A stretch of DNA of 64,000 bases, from positions 6,944,001 to 7,008,000 of the forward strand of contig CP053170.1 in the NCBI GenBank assembly GCA_014607495.2. The letters are read 5' to 3'. Origin of the DNA: Carposina sasakii. Lineage: Eukaryota > Arthropoda > Insecta > Lepidoptera > Carposinidae. Shown here one piece after another: positions 57,201 through 61,614 of this stretch (position 1 is its first letter; every line of letters begins with the position of its first letter). Position numbers and translations under genes: made by a program. Under the pieces are notes generated by a model that did not search any database, was not told the origin of the DNA, and worked only from the letters and a program-made list of their open reading frames with translations.

Positions 57201-58889
57201 CAGCTGTGTTCCCATTGAAATGCCATTTCGTGCAATCCAATATGGCGGGTATAAATGCATTTGTTTCTCAATCGCGCTAGTTTATCCACGTTTCGTTTAG
57301 TCTGCTAGTTTATGCGATTATTCGCCAATTTCTCGAAGGCCAATCAACGATAGCTTACGATAACTACGAGTATGTGTCAAAAAATTCCTTTGATATATGA
57401 AACCTTATAAGACAAAAATATCATCTTACTCTTTATTTTGGTGGCTACAACAAATAATAAGACAGGTATTTCGGTATGTGTATTTATTTTCTTGAATAAA
57501 ACATTATTTTGTTACCAATGAATAGATACTTAATGCCATCAAATACCAGAAATTGGGTACTTTCTAAAGCCTACACCTTATATTTTGTGGCATATAATTA
57601 ACTAGCATATAACAGGTTTTATTATAGTGCGTAGGTAGTATTCTATTTTATTTCGTAACTCTAATTTTAGTACATAGTAAAAATTCAAAATTCATTGTCA
57701 TCAAAAAAGTATTAATAAATTTAAATATAAAAAAAAGAAAAAAAAAAGTATATGAACTTAATACAATATTTGATACAATAATAAAATTGTCTTCTATGCT
57801 GCTCTGGGAGTGAAAAAATAACGTGTAATACTACAGCTGCTTCTCTTCCCGGGCATACTGTACAAGTCAGTAGTGGGACAAGGGGGTCTTGGTGTTTTGT
57901 AGGCGATGGGTTGACCACCTGTCACTACTAACCGAACTTGTACATCTCAACTATACCCTAAAAATTGCTCAGAAGTGGCACCATGTGGTTCTATCGGCCC
58001 TTAGTGCTCTGCCTACCCCGTAAGGGATAAAGGCGTGATTATATGTATGTATGTATGTATGTAATAAAAGTGTTTAAGTATCAGCATAATTTCTATTTTA
58101 AAAAATTCACTCGTGATGTTTTTGGCTGAAGTCGCTACTGCTCTAAACTGCGACGGTACTTGAAATTTTTTACAAGGTATAAAATAAAGAATTTGGTGCT
58201 CATTAGATATTAAAAATAATTTATAAATCGTTCGATTTTTTTCATTAAGAATATCTAAAAAGGCAGCAAATTTATTTCGTTAAGTAAGGCAACGGTTCTT
58301 CCTGACTTTTTTTTTTTTTGTATGGCCGAATTCATCACAACTTCGGTCTTCTAGTCATTTAATATTTACCTTTAGTTATTTATAAAGTAAGAAGTAAATC
58401 TACAGTGAATACTAAAGCACCACATTTCACTATCGAAATATTTTCCCAAAAGTAGATACGCGCTTCATATATCTAAAAAAATCACTATTTCTATAAAAAA
58501 TCTGCAAGACACGTCACACTTTAACTATCGATAACAGCATCGTTTTTGTTGCAGGCAAGTTCCGTCGAGAATTTCATCGATCCTACTTCAAATGCTTCTG
58601 CTGCTGCCAAACCTCGAGCTCCCCAGACCAGAACGGCACCTCCTTCGCCCCGATCGGTAGCTCCCGAGCCGGCACCACCAGAACCGTTGTCCGTCGTAAC
58701 GACTCCTGCGCTAGCTACCGCCTCACCCATCTCTCCCCATCTAACCAAAACAGCATACATCGAGACTACACCAGGAACACCAACACCTCCTTCATCGAGC
58801 AGATGAACGGAAATCGGCGTCCCAAAATCCGCGACGACTCTATCAGCGAATCAGCCACGAGATTTACTCTGACAGATATTAAAGATTGA
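23514..58889 (+). CDS. AtR: Allatotropin receptor (orexin-receptor-like class A GPCR), seven coding exons
   Basis: Seven exons join with canonical GT/AG sites and consistent phases (0,1,2,1,2,1) into 582 codons. The protein has a long extracellular N-terminus (about 1-160) with sequons at N35, N75, N83, N104, N128 and N142. Seven membrane segments follow, with N180 (TM1), D208 (TM2), C235 and C317 (the usual TM3-ECL2 disulfide pair), DRW at 259-261, CYFP at 423-426 and NPLIY at 463-467. A Cys cluster at 485-489 suits palmitoylation. The ETWFFG, VDRWYAIC and NFMSGKFR signatures and the DRW (not DRY) motif are those of orexin receptors and their insect relatives, the allatotropin receptors. Family knowledge: these bind the amidated neuropeptide allatotropin and usually signal through calcium and/or cAMP. 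The ligand is inferred, not shown. Introns are 12.0, 3.0, 1.1, 0.9, 6.4 and 10.2 kb. Confidence 0.87.
24417..24656 (-). mobile_element. tRNA-derived SINE, family E copy 2
   Basis: AAT-rich tail on the left, body CCCACATTAAGATCCCTAAG, and tRNA-like head with box B (minus strand) GGTTCGAATCC. It lies about 180 bp after exon 1, antisense to the host gene. Confidence 0.8.
24657..26085. other. Intron 1 sequence without recognised feature
   Basis: AT-rich. A small imperfect palindrome bounded by CAGCGCT and AGCGCTG lies at about 25005-25080. Positions 25740-25930 resemble, inverted, the segment at 4.0-4.15 kb. Confidence 0.4.
26088..26303 (+). mobile_element. Short retroposon, family B copy 4
   Basis: 5'-truncated: starts ACAGCTACTTCTCTTCCCGG and ends GGCGTGATTATATGTATGTA, directly abutting the family F element. 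Confidence 0.7.
26304..26632 (+). repeat. Family F dispersed repeat, copy 3 (longest)
   Basis: Starts ACTAGTGGACGCCCGCGACT and carries the extra internal segment CAGACAAACAGACAAAAATT to TATCTTCCATGTACAGACTG, ending TTTTTATTATATGTACAGAT. It matches the inverted copy at 36.88-37.23 kb over its whole length. Confidence 0.75.
26633..28785. other. Intron 1 sequence, repeat scraps only
   Basis: A family H fragment at about 26870-26985 is the only clear match. The overlapping opposite-strand frames at 27751-28005 and the frame at 28461-28718 have no recognisable content. Confidence 0.4.
28791..29007. mobile_element. CG-rich nested foldback element, family I copy 1
   Basis: Outer arms GGCTCGAGCA...GTGCACGTAAGCGTAGACGT and ACGTCTACGCTTACGTGCAC...TGCTCGAGCC are inverted. 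A second internal set (GGATGCGTATGCGTAGACGT, with AGTATGGAACTGT and ACAGTTCCATAC) nests between them. It is strongly CpG-rich with alternating purine/pyrimidine runs. A second copy lies 3 kb downstream. Confidence 0.75.
29610..29814 (+). repeat. Dispersed repeat, GCGGCCGCCCACGACTTCGT-type, copy 2
   Basis: Shares GTGCGGGTCCCTA, ACCTTCCTCTTGAA and TTTAAAGATCTAAGCATACA with the copy at 6.27 kb. The start is degraded. Confidence 0.55.
29815..31498. other. Intron 1 sequence without recognised feature
   Basis: AT-rich, with a (TTTA)n microsatellite at about 30258-30285. No exon-like open segment with splice sites was seen. Confidence 0.4.
31500..31692 (-). repeat. SINE-like family H copy
   Basis: CACATCAGCTGCATCTCCTT, CATGTCGTAAGAGTCGACTA, then GTTCTGGCTAACCCATTTCG and CACACCCGTGTCTATAT. 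This is one of the more complete members. Confidence 0.6.
31774..31989. mobile_element. CG-rich nested foldback element, family I copy 2
   Basis: The ends TAAGCCTCGAGCACACCGGA and TCCGGTGTGCTCGAGGCTTA are exact inverted repeats, and the arms run for about 65 bp. The internal organisation is as in copy 1 (GTATGGAACTGTCACC, ACAGTTCCATAC). Confidence 0.8.
32410..32625 (+). repeat. SINE-like family H copy, opposite orientation
   Basis: TTATAGCCAGAAGTGCAGAA, GTGACAAGTTGATAGCTTAT, TTTACGACATGCATTGAAGG, ending CCCTGCATCAGTTACAGGAT. Confidence 0.6.
32788..32893 (-). mobile_element. Non-LTR retrotransposon 3' tail, family A copy 4
   Basis: A CTT trinucleotide run, then CAGCCTATTGCAGTCCACTG; stops after GTCACCACGCTGGGTA. 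Confidence 0.65.
33245..33466. mobile_element. GGGGGC-type foldback element, family N, partial copy
   Basis: Shares GACACATTTCAGCAC, GCGACCGATGCATGCTAAAA, GGTTGCGTTTCGGCTC and terminal GTTGCCCCCT with the complete copy at 52.79 kb. The left terminus is missing. Confidence 0.6.
33640..33874 (-). mobile_element. tRNA-derived SINE, family E copy 3
   Basis: The AAT-type tail, body and tRNA-like head (ACCTACCGGGATTCGAACCC) are present. Confidence 0.75.
34358..34741. mobile_element. Family D MITE-like element, copy 2
   Basis: 384 bp, ends CAGGATG and CATCCTG, TA on both sides. Nearly identical to the copy at 36498. The internal frame at 34152-34487 runs across its border and is not a gene. Confidence 0.75.
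35036..35413. mobile_element. Family D MITE-like element, copy 3
   Basis: Starts AGGGTGATTTTTGGTCGTCA and ends AACATCCTG. More diverged from the other two copies (CACCATAGAAGCATACC, GGGTGGCAACGAAAAA). Confidence 0.7.
35990..36092 (-). mobile_element. tRNA-derived SINE, family E, truncated
   Basis: Tail and body only (TCCCACACTAAGATCCCTAA to ATAAGTATATAAACAT); the tRNA-like head is absent. It lies about 160 bp upstream of exon 2. Confidence 0.7.
36254..36401 (+). CDS. AtR: Receptor coding exon 2 (residues 243-291): TM3, DRW motif, ICL2, TM4
   Basis: The acceptor CTGTTTCAG is followed in phase 0 by SVSVTVSVLTLTFISVDRW (TM3 with the DRW motif), then the loop FPLKFKSTTGRAKT and TM4 (AILIIWFLSLLF). 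It ends after the first base of codon 292 at TTTA|GTAAGT. Reading frames on the opposite strand here are shadows. Confidence 0.92.
36498..36881. mobile_element. Family D MITE-like element, copy 4
   Basis: 384 bp, TA-flanked, ends CAGGGTG and CATCCTG. Only about 100 bp downstream of exon 2 and nearly identical to the copy at 34358, so probably a young insertion. Confidence 0.75.
36884..37228 (-). repeat. Family F dispersed repeat, copy 4 (inverted)
   Basis: Runs from AATGTAACGGATCGCATCTG to GGACGGAGTCGCGGGCGTCC ACTAGT. It abuts family D copy 4, whose insertion site is the family's T/A-rich tail. Confidence 0.75.
37229..37856. other. Intron 2 sequence without recognised feature
   Basis: AT-rich. 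The 80-codon frame at 37519-37761 lacks usable splice context and has no recognised motif. Confidence 0.4.
37857..38545 (+). mobile_element. GC-rich LINE 3' UTR fragment inserted in an (AAT)n tract
   Basis: A GC-rich segment (GGGGAAGACCCTGTCGCTCA, GGCGAGTCACCGCCTGCCAC, TTGCAATTTTGAGACTTGGT) ends in AAACAAAGATACAATAATAA and is bounded by AAT repeats on both sides. After the right tract comes a family E scrap (CACACACTTCACAACACATT), so the fragment probably landed in that SINE's AAT tail. It looks like the end of an R1/CR1-class element. No intact frame remains. Confidence 0.55.
38740..39265. repeat. Dispersed repeat split by a pogo-like MITE
   Basis: The outer repeat (CCGAACTCCTCCGAAACGGT; TATACCCCTCCCATAATA, then ATGAGCGGGCAACAGCTTAT) is related to 12.735-12.96 kb. 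It is interrupted by the element at 38897-39215. Confidence 0.6.
38897..39215. mobile_element. pogo/Tigger-like MITE
   Basis: The left end CAGTAGAACGCTAATTATAC and the right end TTCGGATAATCGGCGTTCTA are inverted relatives, with repeated ATTATCCGAAT inside. TA occurs at both junctions. CAGTxGAAC...GATTATCCGAA is the TIR style of pogo/Tigger elements. No transposase. Confidence 0.7.
39376..39517 (+). CDS. AtR: Receptor coding exon 3 (residues 292-339): ECL2 and start of TM5
   Basis: Joins codon 292 (A|AC, Asn) and reads VPEFVVLQVQRKMELRFNV, then C317 (ECL2 partner of C235), then WHIIKALFLYT entering TM5. It ends after two bases of codon 339 at ACAC|GTGAGT. Confidence 0.92.
39518..40628 (+). 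other. Intron 3 (1.1 kb) with nested MITEs
   Basis: GTGAGT donor, TTCTTTCTTTTCCACCAG acceptor. An outer family C relic (about 40008-40050 and 40375-40480) is interrupted by an inner TA-flanked element at about 40056-40369. Confidence 0.8.
40056..40369. mobile_element. TA-flanked MITE nested in a family C relic
   Basis: Inverted ends CAGGGTATGAGTGAC and GTCACTAACACCCTG with TA on each side. The outer blocks TAAATAGCCCACTA and TTTGAGACTCGAAGTCATAT belong to family C. Confidence 0.6.
40629..40756 (+). CDS. AtR: Receptor coding exon 4 (residues 339-382): TM5 and ICL3 start
   Basis: Completes Thr339 and codes FPLLLMMIAYCQIVRVLWRS (end of TM5), then DNIPGHTESHKLC. It ends after one base of codon 382 at AACT|GTAAGT. 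The open frame continues briefly into the intron before a stop. Confidence 0.92.
40757..41633 (+). other. Intron 4 (0.9 kb)
   Basis: GTAAGT donor, TATTTTTTCTTAG acceptor. It contains the rearranged SINE at 41018-41278. Confidence 0.85.
41018..41278. mobile_element. Rearranged tRNA-derived SINE, family E
   Basis: The body and tail are on the + strand (GATGAATATTGATGTTTGTT ... GTGTTGTGAAGTGTGTGAAT), but the tRNA-like head (CACCTACCGGGATTCTAACC) that follows is on the minus strand. Either an internal inversion or two copies joined. Confidence 0.7.
41634..41790 (+). CDS. AtR: Receptor coding exon 5 (residues 382-434): ICL3 and TM6
   Basis: Completes Trp382, reads a basic, Ser/Thr-rich ICL3 (RRTTPSIHANASTEGQ, then RSRRKAAK) and TM6 (MLVAVVVMFAVCYFPVHLLS) with P426. 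It ends after two bases of codon 434 at TAAG|GTAAGT. Confidence 0.92.
42703..43140 (-). pseudogene. RTE-like LINE 3' end (RT C-terminal fragment)
   Basis: The minus strand reads LKWKWAGHTTR, RWTKVLTEWQGPKG and RARGRPLGRWTDEL, then a stop and an AT-rich tail toward 42703. This 'KWxWAGH...RW...EW...GRPxxRWxDxL' segment is the usual C-terminus of RTE-type endonuclease/RT proteins in moths and butterflies. It is truncated at 43140, where the Jockey element begins in the opposite direction. Confidence 0.65.
43141..43392 (+). pseudogene. Jockey-type LINE, 3' remnant of ORF1
   Basis: Open frame of 83 codons ending TAA at 43390-43392, reading FSTLLDATFENLPLLLEAAE and ASRSGKATLYLQTLLKYRD near its end. 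The codon use is GC-rich like ORF2 and unlike the flanks. It lies one base upstream of the ORF2 ATG, the usual ORF1/ORF2 arrangement. The N-terminal portion is missing, so the element is 5' truncated. Confidence 0.65.
43394..46324 (+). CDS. Jockey-type ORF2: endonuclease / reverse transcriptase, 976 aa
   Basis: An uninterrupted frame. The N-terminal apurinic-type endonuclease (about 14-235) has N19, E46 in LLQETFL, D145/N147 in GDLNAKH and SDHRP at 224-228. The RT domain (about 455-740) has RKAPGADGIPN, SYRPISLL, FFDVAKAFDKVWH (D602), GVPQGSVLSP and the catalytic FADD at 688-691. No RNase H domain is seen, as is usual for Jockey. Length is in the normal range for this clade. It ends in an Arg-rich tail. 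All visible catalytic residues are present, so the copy may be recently inserted. Open frames on the opposite strand are shadows. Confidence 0.9.
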   Translation: MASTTSRMKPRSLSISFFNADGLSKQKDEVFHFIQTHQIDIMLLQETFLKPANRDPRPANYSIVRNDRLGAPKGGTLIYYKRSFYCMPIDCPDLTNIEASICRISMTGHQPVIIASVYLSPSKALLEADLLALLGLGPSVILAGDLNAKHRYWNSARTNTRGNALNELQLNHAFDVIAPLEPTRYPTVNNILDNDHAPDVLDIAILKNVSLRFKSIEVFHELHSDHRPVVLKIGTDDLNELPDKSVVDWEKFEAYLKLDPTRHLESVPDTITSVEEANVAIDALTNHLSVAMSESSKRVPAANDRRWQLPGDIKELIREKNAAVRGCDMYPTQERKARRNLLQRKVKDRLQELRDTNWDNFMSEISPSHQAYWQLARALRSETLSDVPPLVTPGGVLAFDDSEKANCLADSLESQCSPSTLPVDPDHLQTVESEVDSLPSLPPPSEALTPTTPKEVEEIIRDLKPRKAPGADGIPNKALKVLPAPLILLLVSIFNAALSNFVFPAAWKNAIVIGIRKPGKPANVPSSYRPISLLKTMAKLYERIVVRRLLVVVNDNNLLPDEQFGFRRQHSCTMQVHRLTEHILDRFCVFKNKVPTGVLFFDVAKAFDKVWHKGLIYKLIHLGVPHGLVLILRDFLVNRTFQYRIEGELTSPRPIRAGVPQGSVLSPILYSLYTSDIPHTPNVELALFADDTALYTSHWDHGVICKTLQKAVTTLGSWFRRWRIEVNPDKSAAMLFGRTCPDPYTPGRRQSVSDIRLFDRSIPWVETYKYLGVTLDRKLTFKAHLKIVSNRARFFASRLSSLTSKKSKLGLRHKITLYKTIIRPVLMYSSVVFAHIPRSTLYRMQVIQNQFLRRATGSPWYVRNLDLHCDLEVPTLRKYMKDASRRFFDRLSHHTNPLVVKAITYQPRHYHSTGQRRRPRDVLADDDDAITAYLASLTPAPASSATTMRRPRRRGRRQPLIDATHTRQVTDQSRQP
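47597..47830 (-). mobile_element. tRNA-derived SINE, family E copy
   Basis: Preceded by a (CA)n run at about 47586-47602. Body CCCACACTAAGATCACTAAG and tRNA-like head CACCTACCGGGATTCGAACT to CCAATCGGCCGTCT. Confidence 0.8.
48225..48337 (+). CDS. AtR: Receptor coding exon 6 (residues 434-472): ECL3 and TM7
   Basis: Completes Arg434, then VAYDVRQSDV, TM7 (MTCIALISHVMCYANSAV) and NPLIYNFMS. It ends after one base of codon 472 at AGTG|GTGAGT. The 33-bp segment that includes this donor is repeated directly downstream (48344-48376). Confidence 0.92.
48311..48376 (+). repeat. 33-bp tandem duplication across the exon 6 donor
   Basis: 48311-48343 and 48344-48376 differ at 2 of 33 positions. Each copy contains TTATATACAACTTTATGAGT followed by a GTGAGT donor. 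The unit length is a multiple of three and the frame stays open through the second copy. Confidence 0.9.
50066..50429. mobile_element. Diverged family D-like MITE
   Basis: Inverted ends CTGGGTGTAAAAAGA and TCTTTTTACACCCTG. Internal TATGGAAGCACCCCTGGGAA and GGTCCAAAGTTA resemble family D. Confidence 0.6.
51110..51195 (+). repeat. SINE-like family H fragment
   Basis: GGCTGTGATCCCGAGATAGG GTAGC, GATATCCCACAGTCATGTTTAG and TTAGCGGGA. Confidence 0.5.
51675..51800 (+). repeat. SINE-like family H fragment
   Basis: GACAAGTTGTAAGCTCGCCT, CTCTTACGACATGCACGGAA, ending AACCCCGCATCAGCGCAGGA. Confidence 0.55.
52326..52645. mobile_element. Foldback element with GGTCTACTCTGAA termini
   Basis: Perfect 13-bp inverted ends at 52326-52338 and 52633-52645. 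The interior has GATCGGATC and CGGTCCGATCGAAC-type motifs, several in inverted pairs. About 320 bp, no coding content. Confidence 0.65.
52720..52760. repeat. Perfect 18-bp hairpin
   Basis: TGATATGACATTTAGTCT and AGACTAAATGTCATATCA are separated by five bases. Confidence 0.8.
52785..53041. mobile_element. GGGGGC-type foldback element, family N, complete copy
   Basis: Starts GGGGGCGATTTCGC and ends GCGGAATTGCCCCC. Subterminal CGAAACG and TTTCGGCTC blocks are inverted. Related to 33245-33466 and 61506-61614. Confidence 0.65.
53100..53240 (+). repeat. SINE-like family H copy
   Basis: CACAGCTGTGTTTCCAAAAA, TTAGCATTAAAATG, CAGTAACAAGTTGCTAGTTC. Preceded by a T-run at about 53070-53090. Confidence 0.5.
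53295..53471. mobile_element. Foldback MITE with TAAGGCTGCGTTTCCACT termini
   Basis: The ends TAAGGCTGCGTTTCCACTGA and CAGTGGAAACGCAGCCTTA are inverted. Internal GGTGCATGAATTGACCAATC and GATTGGTCAATTCATGCACC also pair exactly. Confidence 0.8.
54270..54600 (+). repeat. Dispersed repeat (GATGCTGTCTCTATCTT type), split by a foldback element
   Basis: GGTAGATTTTTCCAATAGTC on the left and GGATAAAGTTGATGCTGTCT with TTTTAGAGAAAGACA on the right match contiguous copies at 59.90-59.99 and 63.73-63.84 kb. Confidence 0.55.
54315..54498. mobile_element. TATCGATA-rich foldback element
   Basis: Terminal CTAGTGTTGTCGC and GCGGCAACACTAG are inverted. The interior holds three TATCGATA words and variants, plus GCCCCGTGAGGGGC. 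Inserted in the repeat above. Confidence 0.7.
54990..55260 (-). repeat. SINE-like family H copy
   Basis: GATGCGGAGTTTCGCTAGAA, CATGTCGTAAGAGTCGACTA, then a segment (TCTATGGCATTTTCTACTAG) shared with 29.51-29.56 kb, and AGCAACTTGTCACTGATG. Confidence 0.5.
55405..55612 (+). mobile_element. Non-LTR retrotransposon 3' tail, family A copy 5
   Basis: CGTGGTGTCGTCAGAGTAGA through AACCCGCCTGCCCAGCGTGG to GGCAGTAGTCTCGTGG; the terminal part is missing. Confidence 0.65.
55628..55750 (-). mobile_element. Short retroposon, family B copy 5 (partial)
   Basis: ATACATACATATAATCACGC, CTTTATCTCTTAGGCAGAGC, truncated after GTACAAGTTCGGTTA. Confidence 0.6.
55958..56045 (+). mobile_element. tRNA-like SINE head, different family from E
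   Basis: Box A-like TAGCCCAATGGTTAAGAC and box B GGTTCGATCCC at tRNA-like spacing. It lacks a complete acceptor stem, so it is more likely a SINE head than a tRNA gene. Confidence 0.6.
56090..56420 (+). pseudogene. LINE 3' end (RT C-terminal relic)
   Basis: One frame reads RRLAYHPYVVDIPPIRTKRY, then SFVIRTAKVWNALPVDVFPE and FKARVNRHF before a stop. 'R(T/S)xxxWNxLPxxVF...FKxxVxxHF' is a frequent C-terminal motif of Jockey/CR1-class LINE proteins. Confidence 0.65.
56915..57068 (+). repeat. SINE-like family H copy
   Basis: AAAATGGGATAGCTAGAACT, ACGACATGCTTGGAAGGAGA, GCCCCGCATCAGTACAGGAT. Confidence 0.55.
57791..58061 (+). mobile_element. Short retroposon, family B copy 6, with 12-bp target duplication
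   Basis: CTTCTATGCTGCTCTGGGAG to GGCGTGATTATATGTATGTA and a TATG tail. Flanked by TAATAAAATTGT (57779-57790) and TAATAAAAGTGT (58062-58073), one mismatch in 12. Confidence 0.75.
58555..58889 (+). CDS. AtR: Receptor coding exon 7 (residues 472-582): helix 8 and C-terminal tail
   Basis: Completes Gly472 and reads KFRREFHRSYFK with a Cys cluster (C485, C487-489), then a Ser/Thr/Asn/Arg-rich tail that could be phosphorylated. It ends in TLTDIKD with TGA at 58887-58889. The base after the stop is C. Codons here are GC-rich at third positions. The frame remains open after the stop (see the next entry). Confidence 0.9.
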
Positions 58890-59216
58890 CAGTTAGGTAA
58901 GGACAAACTTTTCCTGTGTCAAAACGCTGACTTGAGAAATAGGGAAGGTATTGAAACTTATATAGCTAGGAGCACTAACAGTATTGATTGTAAACCTTAC
59001 TATGATTGCTTTAAAGGTCACTCCAGTGCTTGTGCTAAATGTGAGATTGTTAAGGAGGGGCATAGTGATACATATACAGATTATCGTAATAATGAGAATG
59101 AATGGAAAGAACTATTTAAGGTTAACGATGAATTTGATAGAAACGGGTTTAGATTTAATCGTAGTTTAAATAGTTTGCAGATTAAAAATAAGAGGAAAAT
59201 TAATACGGTATATTGA
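58890..59216 (+). other. Open in-frame extension after the receptor stop codon (108 codons)
   Basis: The frame of exon 7 continues from CAG at 58890 to TGA at 59214-59216 with no stop. It has no in-frame ATG near its start, so it would have to be reached by readthrough or by splicing. The predicted segment has Cys at positions 10, 34, 40, 48 and 51 and a charged end. Codons are mostly A/T-ending, unlike exon 7. A second frame is also open for about 60 codons here, which weakens the case. It may simply be 3' UTR. Confidence 0.4.
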
Positions 59217-59274
59217 AGTGTGCTCGTTGGTGTATTCTTGCTTGATGTTTGGATTTATGCGAGACCATATCATT

Positions 59275-59280
59275 ATTAAA
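59275..59280 (+). terminator. Candidate polyadenylation signal ATTAAA
   Basis: ATTAAA followed about 15-20 bases later by a GU/U-rich tract (GTGTTTTTT). It lies about 60 bases after the second stop and about 390 after the first. No AATAAA was seen closer. Confidence 0.4.
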
Positions 59281-59894
59281 CATACGAGTAGAAAGTGTTT
59301 TTTACCTATATATTTGAAAGTCAGATAAAGATTCTTTTAGTTTTTCACCTTTATTAAAACGCGGTACTGAATTATCACAATGCTTGGTAATGCTCTCATA
59401 AAATAACAGCCATGGTTTAACTTTTAAGCGGTCGGGTATTATTATAAACATTGAGATGTCATTTGTACCATTTCTTCAAAATTTCTATCCCTATTTAAGC
59501 TATTTAATTATATATACCTTATGCAGAGGTCGTGGGTGCGAGTCCAACTCGGCTGAAGATTTTTTTTTCCATTTCCTTATTAATAATTTTATACCTTATT
59601 AAAGCACAGGGTGCTTACGCAATGTAACATCGTTCCGCATTAGCACTCCCACCAATAGGGGTTAGATTTCATCACGTGATTTGACGGATCTTCAAAAATG
59701 AAGGTTTCTTATTGAAGCAAACATATCGATGAAAAACCTCTATCGATCTATATGTAATATTACTTTGTCTAAACCGCTAGGTATATTTGATGTACCAAAA
59801 CACACATAAATAAATTTACACTTATGGTTGGTTTATGACTTTACCGGGGAGAGTTCGGTCAATAATATTCTAGACGGGGTAAGTAAGTAGATTC

Positions 59895-59988
59895 AGGGCC
59901 GATTTTTCCAATGGATAAATTAAGGATAAATTCGATGCTGTCTCTATCTTGATCAAGTTTTAGAGAAAGATAGCATCAAATTTATTTA
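59895..59988 (+). repeat. Dispersed repeat (GATGCTGTCTCTATCTT type), intact copy
   Basis: GGGCCGATTTTTCCAATGGA, GATGCTGTCTCTATCTTGAT, TTTTAGAGAAAGATAGCATC. Same family as 54.27-54.60 and 63.73-63.84 kb. Confidence 0.55.
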
Positions 59989-59991
59989 TAA

Positions 59992-60237
59992 CTAGTGGAC
60001 GCCCGCGACTCCGTCCGCGTGGACTGCAAAAAAAAACAAAATGTTGATATAAACCCGATTAAAATATTTATATGATATTTTTTCGAAATTAAAAGTAGCC
60101 TATGTTCTGTCTCAGGGTCTAAAGATTGTCTGTACCAAATTTCATCAAAATCGGTTGCGAGGTTTAAGCGGGAAAGCGTAACAGACAGACAGACAGACAG
60201 ACAGAGTTACTTTCGCATTTATAATATTAGTTGGGAT
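59992..60237 (+). repeat. Family F-like repeat, diverged copy
   Basis: Starts ACTAGTGGACGCCCGCGACT but has a different middle. It ends with an (AGAC)n run and GAGTTACTTTCGCATTTATA ATATTAGT, a common lepidopteran RTE-type tail. Confidence 0.6.
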
Positions 60238-60354
60238 TTAGAACTGCGTATTGAAAAATCTGTCCTAATAGAATAAGATAGGCACATTACAGTTAACAGC
60301 CGTGAAAGAAACCTAATGACGAATGTCGTATTTTTAATGTACCTATCTATATAT

Positions 60355-60592
60355 TTAGCCGCGTGGTGCCGGCAGAGTAGAATTCTTACCACCCCATGTC
60401 TGCCCGTGGGTATCGTACGAGGCGATTAAGGATTTCCGGGAGGTGGGAAAATATAGCCAAAATACAAACTGCGGTCACCAACCCGCCTGCCCAGCGTGGT
60501 GACTATGGGCAAATACCTCCCATGGCAGTCTTGTGGCGTGCCCTGGGCACCATCCAGCAGTGGACTTCAATAGGCTGATAATGATGATGATC
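60355..60592 (+). mobile_element. Non-LTR retrotransposon 3' tail, family A copy 6
   Basis: CGTGGTGCCGGCAGAGTAGA to CAGTGGACTTCAATAGGCTG, then an ATG/ATA trinucleotide tail. Confidence 0.65.
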
Positions 60593-61089
60593 TATACATT
60601 GCACAAATGACTGTGGGATCTCTTTTTATGAACCTGCAGTATTGGATACCACATTTAAGGTACACAGCCGTGTCTATTATGTATGTACCTATATGTATAA
60701 AAATAATAACACTTCAATATTTATTAAGTAACTAACATTGAAAAGTTCATCTTCCAATTAGGACCACTTGATATAATTCAATGCAGATAAATGTAATGCA
60801 ATACAAAAAAAAATGTAGTACAATAAAGAATTTCATTTAATATATTGACAGGTCCTATATAGGTACATACAGCTATTTTTATTTCTTTAGGTTCCTTTCC
60901 ATAAAACCCGTCCACATAGCTACTCTGGTCGTATTTCTACGATATTGGTACTGTTTTAGATAGTCATGTCGCTGTCGTAATCCAAACTCGTGGGGTAATA
61001 AACCATGGCTGTTTAGCAGGAAATGGGGTATTAAAAGGTATACTTTAAAATGGACGCTTCAGCGATATTCATACTGTCCTTGTAATAAC

Positions 61090-61330
61090 ACACGGCTGTT
61101 TGGTGTAGTTAATGAACCGGGCCTGCCTGCCGCGCCATAGGTCCTGGGTTCGAATCCTAGGAGGTGCACACTTTAATGAGGTGAATATCGATTTTAGTTT
61201 CTAAGTCATTGATGTTTCTATAATTTAATTATCTAACTATATTATATGTATACCTTTGCTTGGTTCCTGCGATACAAAACCTTAAAGATCTTAGTGTGGT
61301 ACTAGGTTAATGTATTGAAGTATATGAATG
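61090..61330 (+). mobile_element. tRNA-derived SINE, family E, sense copy
   Basis: Head TGGTGTAGTTAATG ... GGTTCGAATCC, body TCTTAGTGTGGTACTAGGTT, tail AGTATATGAATGG. Confidence 0.75.
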
Positions 61331-61505
61331 GATATCAATATGATTAGTGTCTTTTCAATTTAAAAAATTCAGCTTCATTCCCAAAACAGACATAAAAAAA
61401 AGATCGATAAAAAAATTCACATAATTATACAGTAATAGTAAAATTGTCACTTAGCTCGTGCCTCGAAAAGCACGTAAAACCCTTAGTCGTGCGCTTGATC
61501 TCCCA

Positions 61506-61614
61506 GGGGGCAATTCTTGAAAATATTTCAGCCGAAACGCCACCACTAACGAACCGTTAACGAAACGCTTCGTTCCAACTCGAGACTTTTCGAGAATTGC
61601 CCCCGTTGTGTCGC
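61506..61614. mobile_element. GGGGGC-type foldback element, family N, short form
   Basis: Starts GGGGGCAATTCTTGA and ends TCGAGAATTGCCCCC, about 109 bp. It looks like an internally deleted derivative of the 257-bp form. Confidence 0.7.

Larger units (their letters stand above)
48338..58554 (+). other. Intron 6 (10.2 kb), repeat-rich
   Basis: GTGAGT donor, CGTTTTTGTTGCAG acceptor. Positions 48377-50060, 50430-51110, 51800-52320 and 57070-57780 show nothing recognisable beyond AT-rich sequence. Named repeats are listed separately. Confidence 0.8.

Noticed and set aside
58887..58889. UGA read as selenocysteine
   Set aside because: No SECIS-like structure was recognised, and the family does not use selenocysteine. 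Readthrough is the simpler idea.
59525..59565. tRNA 3' half (GGGTGCGAGTCCAACTCGG)
   Set aside because: No matching 5' half or acceptor stem upstream, and the T-arm pairing is poor.
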